Assembly (NCBI GenBank): GCA_012728855.1
Contig: JAAYEH010000299.1
Span: 1-37,066, forward strand
From: Rhodopirellula sp.
Lineage (GTDB): Bacteria > Planctomycetota > Planctomycetia > Pirellulales > Thermoguttaceae
DNA: 37,066 nucleotides
Direction: 5' to 3'
A program made the position numbers and the translations under genes. Positions 34,355-37,066 of the stretch are shown in pieces. Position 1 is the first letter of the stretch. Every line of letters begins with the position of its first letter. The notes beneath the pieces are model-generated. The model saw nothing but the letters and a program-made list of their open reading frames with translations. It ran no database searches and was not told the DNA's origin.

Positions 34355-36486
34355 CCGTGTCCGAACACCTGCTCGACTCGGGCGACGCTTCGCTCTACGA
34401 CGTGGTTACCCACAGCGAAGGCCCCCAGGGCAAACTTCCGCTCACGCCTGAACTGCTCCGCAATCGCCCCAGCGGCGATCTGTTCGGCATGACGCAGGAT
34501 GCCGGCATGGGCTGGCCGCCCGCGGCCGTGGCCGGGCCGCAGTACGTCTTGCTGAGCACACTCGGCGGACTCCGCGGCGCCGATGGCCGCCCGGTCGCGC
34601 TGGGTTGGCACACCGGCCACTACGAACTCGGCATGGCGCTGGCGGCGGCAGCCGAAGAGTTTCGTCGCGCCGGGGCGGTTCCTTACTGCGGCTATTGCAC
34701 AGACCCATGCGACGGTCGCACGCAAGGCACCGCCGGGATGTTCGACAGCCTTCCCTACCGCAACGATGCCGCGGTGATCTTCCGCCGGCTTGCCCGTTCG
34801 ATCCCAACCGCCCGCGGTGTGCTCGGCGTCGCCACCTGCGACAAGGGACTGCCGGCGATGATGATGGCGCTGGCGAGTTTTCGCGATCTGGCCTGTGGCC
34901 TCGTGCCCGGCGGTGTCACGCTGCCGCCCACCGTCGGCGAAGACACCGGCAAGATCCAATCAATCGGAGCGCGGTTCTCACGAGGCGAGATGTCGCTGGA
35001 GGAAGCGTCGCTGGAAGGCTGCCGGGTCTGCGCCTCCCAGGGCGGCGGATGCCATTTCCTCGGCACGGCGGCCACCTCGCAAGTCGTCGGGGAAGCCTTG
35101 GGGCTGACCTTGCCGCATGCGGCGCTGGCGCCGTCCGGCCAGGCGATTTGGCGCGACATGGCCTCGCGGACGGCCCAGGCAGTGATGGCGATGGATCGGC
35201 GACGTCTGAAGATCCGGGACGTCGTGACCGATGCCTCGGTCCGCAACGCGATGGTTGTTTTTGCCGCATTCGGCGGCTCGACGAATCTCCTGCTCCATCT
35301 GCCGGCGATCGCCCACGCCGCCGGATTGCATCGCCCCACGATCGACCAATGGACCGACGTGATCCGCCGCGTGCCCCGCCTGGTGAGCGTGTTGCCCAAC
35401 GGGCCGGTGAATCATCCCACCGTTCGCGTCTTCCTGGCTGGCGGCGTGCCCGAAGTCATGCTGCACCTGGCTCGTCTCGGCCTGCTGGATCTGGACGCGA
35501 TCTCCATCAGCGGATGCAGCGTGCGCGACGTGCTGGCATGGTGGGAAACGTCTCCTCGCCGCACGGCTTTGCGGCAGCGCTTGCGGCAATGCGACGGCGT
35601 CGACCCCGACGATGTGATCTTCACGCCCGACCGCGCCGGCGAGTTGGGAGTGACCAGCACGCTCTGCTTTCCACGAGGGAATCTTGCTCCGGAAGGCGCG
35701 GTCATCAAGTGTACGGCGATCGATCCATGCGTCGTCGATACCGACGGAGTCTACCGTAAGACCGGCCCGGCGAGAGTGTTCGTCCGCGAGGCCGACGCCA
35801 TCGCCGCGGTCAAAGGGACCGCCGGTTGTCCGATCGAGCCGGGCGACGTGATCGTGCTCATCGGCCGCGGTCCCATCGGCTCGGGAATGGAGGAGACTTT
35901 TCAGCTTACCTCGGCGTTGCGCTATCTTTCTTGGGGTCGCGAAGTGGCGCTGTTGACCGACGCCCGTTTCTCCGGCGTGAGCACCGGCGCCTGCATCGGC
36001 ATGGTCGGCCCCGAAGCGCTGGCCGGCGGCCCGCTGGGAAAGGTCCGCGATGGCGACCGCATCCGCATCGTGATCGACCGAAATCGCCTGGAAGGCACCG
36101 TCGACCTCGTCGGCGACTGTCAACGGCCGTTCGGTCCGGAGGAAGCCGCCCGTCTGCTGAGCGAGCGCCCGCCGCATCCCGACCTCTCACCCGATCCGGC
36201 CCTGCCCGACGACACGCGTTTGTGGGCGGCCCTCCAGCAACTCGGCGGCGGCACGTGGGGCGGTTGCGTGTTCGACGTCGAGCGGATCCTCGATGTGGTT
36301 GCCGGCCTGGAGAGGAAACAACGGCCCACAAGACGTTTGGTCGAATGTATCCACGGGGTAATTCCTTTGGATCGAGGATTTGGAGTGCGCACGACTTGTC
36401 GTCGCTTTCTTTCTCTTTCATTTTCTTCTCTTCTTTCCTCTCTCTCCGACCGGCGCAGGGCGGGATCAGGAAAGAAAGGAAATTGA
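34351..36486 (+). CDS. IlvD/Edd-family dehydratase, YjhG/YagF type, with an added C-terminal tail
   Basis: A 711-residue iron-sulphur dehydratase. [16 protein letters not shown] and [15 protein letters not shown] at the start identify the YjhG/YagF (D-xylonate dehydratase) branch; [18 protein letters not shown] carries one cluster cysteine, [20 protein letters not shown] another, and [16 protein letters not shown] the first. Those enzymes dehydrate aldonic acids such as D-xylonate; the substrate here is not proven. The family sequence stops near [16 protein letters not shown]; about 60 further residues, rich in Ser, Arg and Leu, read through the REP-like palindromes at 36379-36486. This tail is likely non-native and acquired by loss of the original stop. 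The ATG overlaps the VTT gene, with AAAGG before it. Confidence 0.88.
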   Translation: MTVSEHLLDSGDASLYDVVTHSEGPQGKLPLTPELLRNRPSGDLFGMTQDAGMGWPPAAVAGPQYVLLSTLGGLRGADGRPVALGWHTGHYELGMALAAAAEEFRRAGAVPYCGYCTDPCDGRTQGTAGMFDSLPYRNDAAVIFRRLARSIPTARGVLGVATCDKGLPAMMMALASFRDLACGLVPGGVTLPPTVGEDTGKIQSIGARFSRGEMSLEEASLEGCRVCASQGGGCHFLGTAATSQVVGEALGLTLPHAALAPSGQAIWRDMASRTAQAVMAMDRRRLKIRDVVTDASVRNAMVVFAAFGGSTNLLLHLPAIAHAAGLHRPTIDQWTDVIRRVPRLVSVLPNGPVNHPTVRVFLAGGVPEVMLHLARLGLLDLDAISISGCSVRDVLAWWETSPRRTALRQRLRQCDGVDPDDVIFTPDRAGELGVTSTLCFPRGNLAPEGAVIKCTAIDPCVVDTDGVYRKTGPARVFVREADAIAAVKGTAGCPIEPGDVIVLIGRGPIGSGMEETFQLTSALRYLSWGREVALLTDARFSGVSTGACIGMVGPEALAGGPLGKVRDGDRIRIVIDRNRLEGTVDLVGDCQRPFGPEEAARLLSERPPHPDLSPDPALPDDTRLWAALQQLGGGTWGGCVFDVERILDVVAGLERKQRPTRRLVECIHGVIPLDRGFGVRTTCRRFLSLSFSSLLSSLSDRRRAGSGKKGN

Positions 36487-36523
36487 GCAAAGAAAGCGGT
36501 GACAAGTCCCGCGCACTTCAAAG
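36379..36523. repeat. Inverted pair of REP-like palindromes (copies C and B)
   Basis: Copy C, 36379-36413, reads TTTGGAGTGCGCACGACTTG and on to GTCGTCGCTTTCTTT. Copy B, 36486-36523, is its inverted relative (AGCAAAGAAAGCGGTGAC then AAGTC and GCGCACTTCAAAG). The 72-base spacer is pyrimidine-rich and contains TTTCCT/AGGAAA pairing. Each core can fold as a hairpin. Copy A is at 478-515. The pair resembles a BIME and lies directly before a decayed REP-associated transposase. Confidence 0.7.
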
Positions 36524-36524
36524 C

Positions 36525-36979
36525 GATGGTGAACTGGCGGCCTTTGTGCAGCAACTGACGAACACCCACGTGAAGCGATGGAAGGAACACCGTCACGAGA
36601 TCGGTTTCACACCACCTGTACCAAGGGCGGTAAAAGTCGTTCCCTGTGGAAAGCGACGAGTACTTTTGTCGGGTCGTTCGGTACGTTGAGCGAAACGCGT
36701 TGCGGGCGAACCTCGTGGCGCGTGCGGAACTTTGGCCCTGGTCAAGTCTGGCTCTTGCAGGCCGTGCGACTCCGGTGGCAGGTTGGATTCACGCTTGGCC
36801 GCTGCGTCGGCCTGCGGATTGGCTGGAATCGGTAAACCGCGGCAAGACCGAATCGGAACTGGCTGCGACTGGCCAGTGCGTGAATCGTGGCTGTCCATAC
36901 GGCAGCGCCGATTGGATAACGGCGACCGCAAGGCAATTAGGACTAAATAGACTTGCGCGATTCTGGGAGGCTGAGGTAA
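36525..36979 (+). pseudogene. REP-associated tyrosine transposase (RAYT), decayed C-terminal part
   Basis: The conserved C-terminal part is readable in three frames. Frame one: DGELAAFVQQLTNTHVKRWK and EHRHEIGF. After one inserted base near 36609-36612 the next frame gives HLYQGR, a TAA (36631-36633) in place of the usual Phe codon, then SFPVESDEYFCRVVRYVERN and ALRANLVARAELWPWSSL, WLESVNRGKTESELAA, CPYGSADWITATARQLGL. A further one-base shift near 36945 gives LRDSGRLR and a stop at 36977-36979. The N-terminal half with the catalytic His pair is missing. RAYTs mobilise REP sequences, which are present beside it. It cannot make a working enzyme. Confidence 0.85.
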
Positions 36980-36981
36980 AA

Positions 36982-37039
36982 CAGGGACTCGCAATCACTT
37001 ACGTCGTTTGGCCTCACAAGCCAGTGAAAGGAGTCCCTG
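36982..37039. repeat. Short inverted repeat before the edge gene
   Basis: CAGGGACT (36982-36989) and AGTCCCTG (37032-37039) are exact reverse complements 42 bases apart; the second contains part of the GGAG ribosome binding site of the following ATG. It may be an insertion-sequence end or a translation control hairpin. Confidence 0.35.
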
Positions 37040-37066
37040 ATGGAATTGTGGAAGAGAGTTCAACAG
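37040..37066 (+). CDS. Start of a gene cut by the window edge, possibly an IS21-type IstA
   Basis: Nine codons (MELWKRVQQ) follow AAAGGAG seven to ten bases upstream. The start resembles planctomycete IstA-like transposases beginning MELW or MEEW, but nine residues cannot decide. It lies 60 bases after the RAYT relic, with a short inverted repeat between, consistent with an insertion sequence starting here. Confidence 0.28.

Overview
The window looks like chromosomal DNA of a high-GC planctomycete (Planctomycetota, probably Pirellulales-like). This rests on Gfo/Idh/MocA-type oxidoreductases (one with a twin-arginine leader), a small secreted protein built of Cys-Glu-Pro-Ala repeats, a TlpA-like lipoprotein, an orphan mraZ without a division cluster, and many imperfect palindromic repeats of the kind scattered through these genomes. 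This placement is from gene content, not from a marker gene.

Region 1 (about 520-11009, all minus strand) is a type III-B CRISPR-Cas (Cmr) locus. In transcription order it encodes Cmr2/Cas10 (intact GGDD cyclase motif), Cmr3, Cmr4, Cmr5, and one 834-residue protein that joins Cmr6 and Cmr1 and carries an extra basic, Gly/Arg-rich C-terminal extension. A palindromic repeat of about 205 bases follows, then Cas6, a Card1/Can2-like CARF nuclease, and a Csx3 (Crn3-type) ring nuclease whose start codon overlaps the nuclease stop codon. Read together: Cas6 cuts crRNA, the Cmr complex senses RNA, Cas10 makes cyclic oligoadenylate, the CARF nuclease responds, and Csx3 removes the signal. No CRISPR array and no cas1/cas2 lie in the window.

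Region 2 (11010-15135) is repeat-rich and eroded. It holds composite inverted repeats, a gene remnant, two overlapping hypothetical genes, a Tat-exported oxidoreductase, and a secreted-protein gene cut short by a scrap of an IS110-family element.

Region 3 (15217-23000) is housekeeping and cell-envelope genes: a LarA-like/YggS/YggU operon, a large TlpA-like lipoprotein, an HPt protein, the cysteine-repeat protein with a strong terminator, and a second Gfo/Idh/MocA protein.

Region 4 (23228-31235, plus strand) is a compact run: CHAD protein, Ppx/GppA-HD, polyphosphate kinase and KdsB, then PyrG and a DUF1844 protein. The first three form a polyphosphate module.

Region 5 (31394-37066) carries orphan mraZ, a short uvrC, a VTT-family membrane protein overlapping a YjhG/YagF-type dehydratase, then REP-like palindromes beside a decayed REP-associated transposase, and possibly the first codons of another insertion-sequence gene at the right edge. 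No tRNA or rRNA gene was seen.
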